64,000 nucleotides of DNA from Arthrobacter sp. NicSoilC5 (GTDB taxonomy: Bacteria > Actinomycetota > Actinomycetes > Actinomycetales > Micrococcaceae), in contig NZ_AP024660.1 in NCBI RefSeq assembly GCF_019977395.1, forward strand, positions 4,216,001 to 4,280,000, given 5' to 3'. Both the position numbers and the translations under genes were made by a program. Shown piece by piece: positions 63,638-64,000 of the stretch. The number at the start of each line of letters is the position of its first letter. The stretch's first letter is position 1. The notes beneath the pieces were generated by a model, which worked only from the letters and a program-made list of their open reading frames with translations, did no database searches and had not been told where the DNA came from.

Positions 63638-64000
63638 GTGAAGACTCTCTACACCGCAGAGGCCCTGGCCTCGGGCGAAGGCCGTGACGGCGCTGCCCGC
63701 AGCAACGACGGCCGGCTGGCCGTGGACCTGGCCAGCCCCCTGGAACTCGGTGGCAGCGGCCAGGGCACCAACCCTGAACAGCTCTTCGCCGCCGGCTACG
63801 CCGCCTGCTTCCACTCCGCACTGCGCCTGGTCGGCCGCAAGGCAGGCGCAGACCTCACGGACTCGGCCGTCGCGGCAAAAATCCACCTTGGGCAGCTGGA
63901 CGGCGGCGCCGGCTTTGGGCTGGCCGCCGAACTGGAAATCGCCCTTCCCGCCCTGGACCTGGCCACCGCAGAGGACCTGGTGGCCAAGGCACACCAGGTC
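63638..64000 (+). CDS. ohr: Organic hydroperoxide resistance protein (partial, C-terminus off the right edge)
   Basis: The reading frame runs 121 codons from GTG 63638 to the window edge. It begins MKTLYTAEALASGEGRDG and contains TNPEQLFAAGYAACFHSAL with the first active-site Cys (about residue 57). Ohr reduces fatty-acid and other organic hydroperoxides using a two-Cys mechanism. The second Cys of the family lies beyond the edge. It is directly downstream of ohrR, the usual regulator. Confidence 0.93.
   Translation, partial: MKTLYTAEALASGEGRDGAARSNDGRLAVDLASPLELGGSGQGTNPEQLFAAGYAACFHSALRLVGRKAGADLTDSAVAAKIHLGQLDGGAGFGLAAELEIALPALDLATAEDLVAKAHQV

Overview
The window is a high-GC, densely coded chromosomal segment from an actinobacterium, most likely a Micrococcaceae member of the Arthrobacter/Pseudarthrobacter group. 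This rests on frequent GTG starts, a monomeric isocitrate dehydrogenase, a class-E-type LAxTG surface protein, a DUF6350 gene just upstream of purN, and an OhrR/Ohr pair. The genus is an inference. I see no rRNA, tRNA, CRISPR array, prophage or intact insertion sequence.

Layout. 1-6.9 kb: partial IclR regulator, homocysteine methyltransferase (mmuM), small proteins, a PAS-PAS-GGDEF-EAL protein, a YeaQ-type membrane protein and a HAD phosphatase. 7-9.5 kb: overlapping UDP-glucose dehydrogenase and GT4 glycosyltransferase. 9.7-10.6 kb: PRC-barrel/DUF2382 stress protein. 11-17.8 kb: DUF6350 protein, purN and purH, with a DUF559 gene bracketed by palindromes and an MFS transporter between the two pur genes. 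17.8-19 kb: secreted trypsin-like protease plus a tiny overlapping ORF carrying a pro-region-like motif. 19.3-26 kb: icd, a Ser/Thr kinase with a lipoprotein, a repeat-rich LAxTG surface protein and a second secreted low-complexity protein. 26-29.6 kb: Gfo/Idh/MocA oxidoreductase and a MacB-like ABC exporter. 29.8-35.2 kb: a ROK-regulated sugar ABC importer. 35.4-41.4 kb: a lysine catabolic module (davA-like amidase, PucR regulator, APC permease, davB-like lysine 2-monooxygenase). 41.4-45.3 kb: gamma-carbonic anhydrase, purU, then a ZTP riboswitch ahead of glyA-folD. 45.5-52 kb: two-component system with a SHOCT protein, xth, trpS, a 2H phosphoesterase and a BrkB-like protein. 52.1-55.9 kb: a decayed carbohydrate locus (glycoside-hydrolase-like gene with an in-frame amber codon, and a solute-binding-protein gene with a deletion and frameshift). 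55.9-64 kb: alpha/beta hydrolase, sdhCDAB, mannose-1-phosphate guanylyltransferase, M20 amidohydrolase, ohrR and the start of ohr.

How the parts work together. Folate one-carbon and purine metabolism recurs (purN, purH, purU, glyA, folD, mmuM), with a ZTP riboswitch sensing purine/folate stress. The dav module would turn L-lysine into 5-aminovalerate. Several short operators are shared between loci: CTCCC-N2-GGGAG ahead of both the two-component operon and the SHOCT gene, GTCAAG-N3-TTAACGC ahead of both the ROK gene and its ABC operon, and ATGCTAAG-N2-TGCTTA ahead of both the DUF2382 gene and a secreted-protein gene. A family of about 50-60 bp palindromes sits at the ends of purN, the DUF559 gene and purU, and in two cases supplies the host gene's own stop codon.
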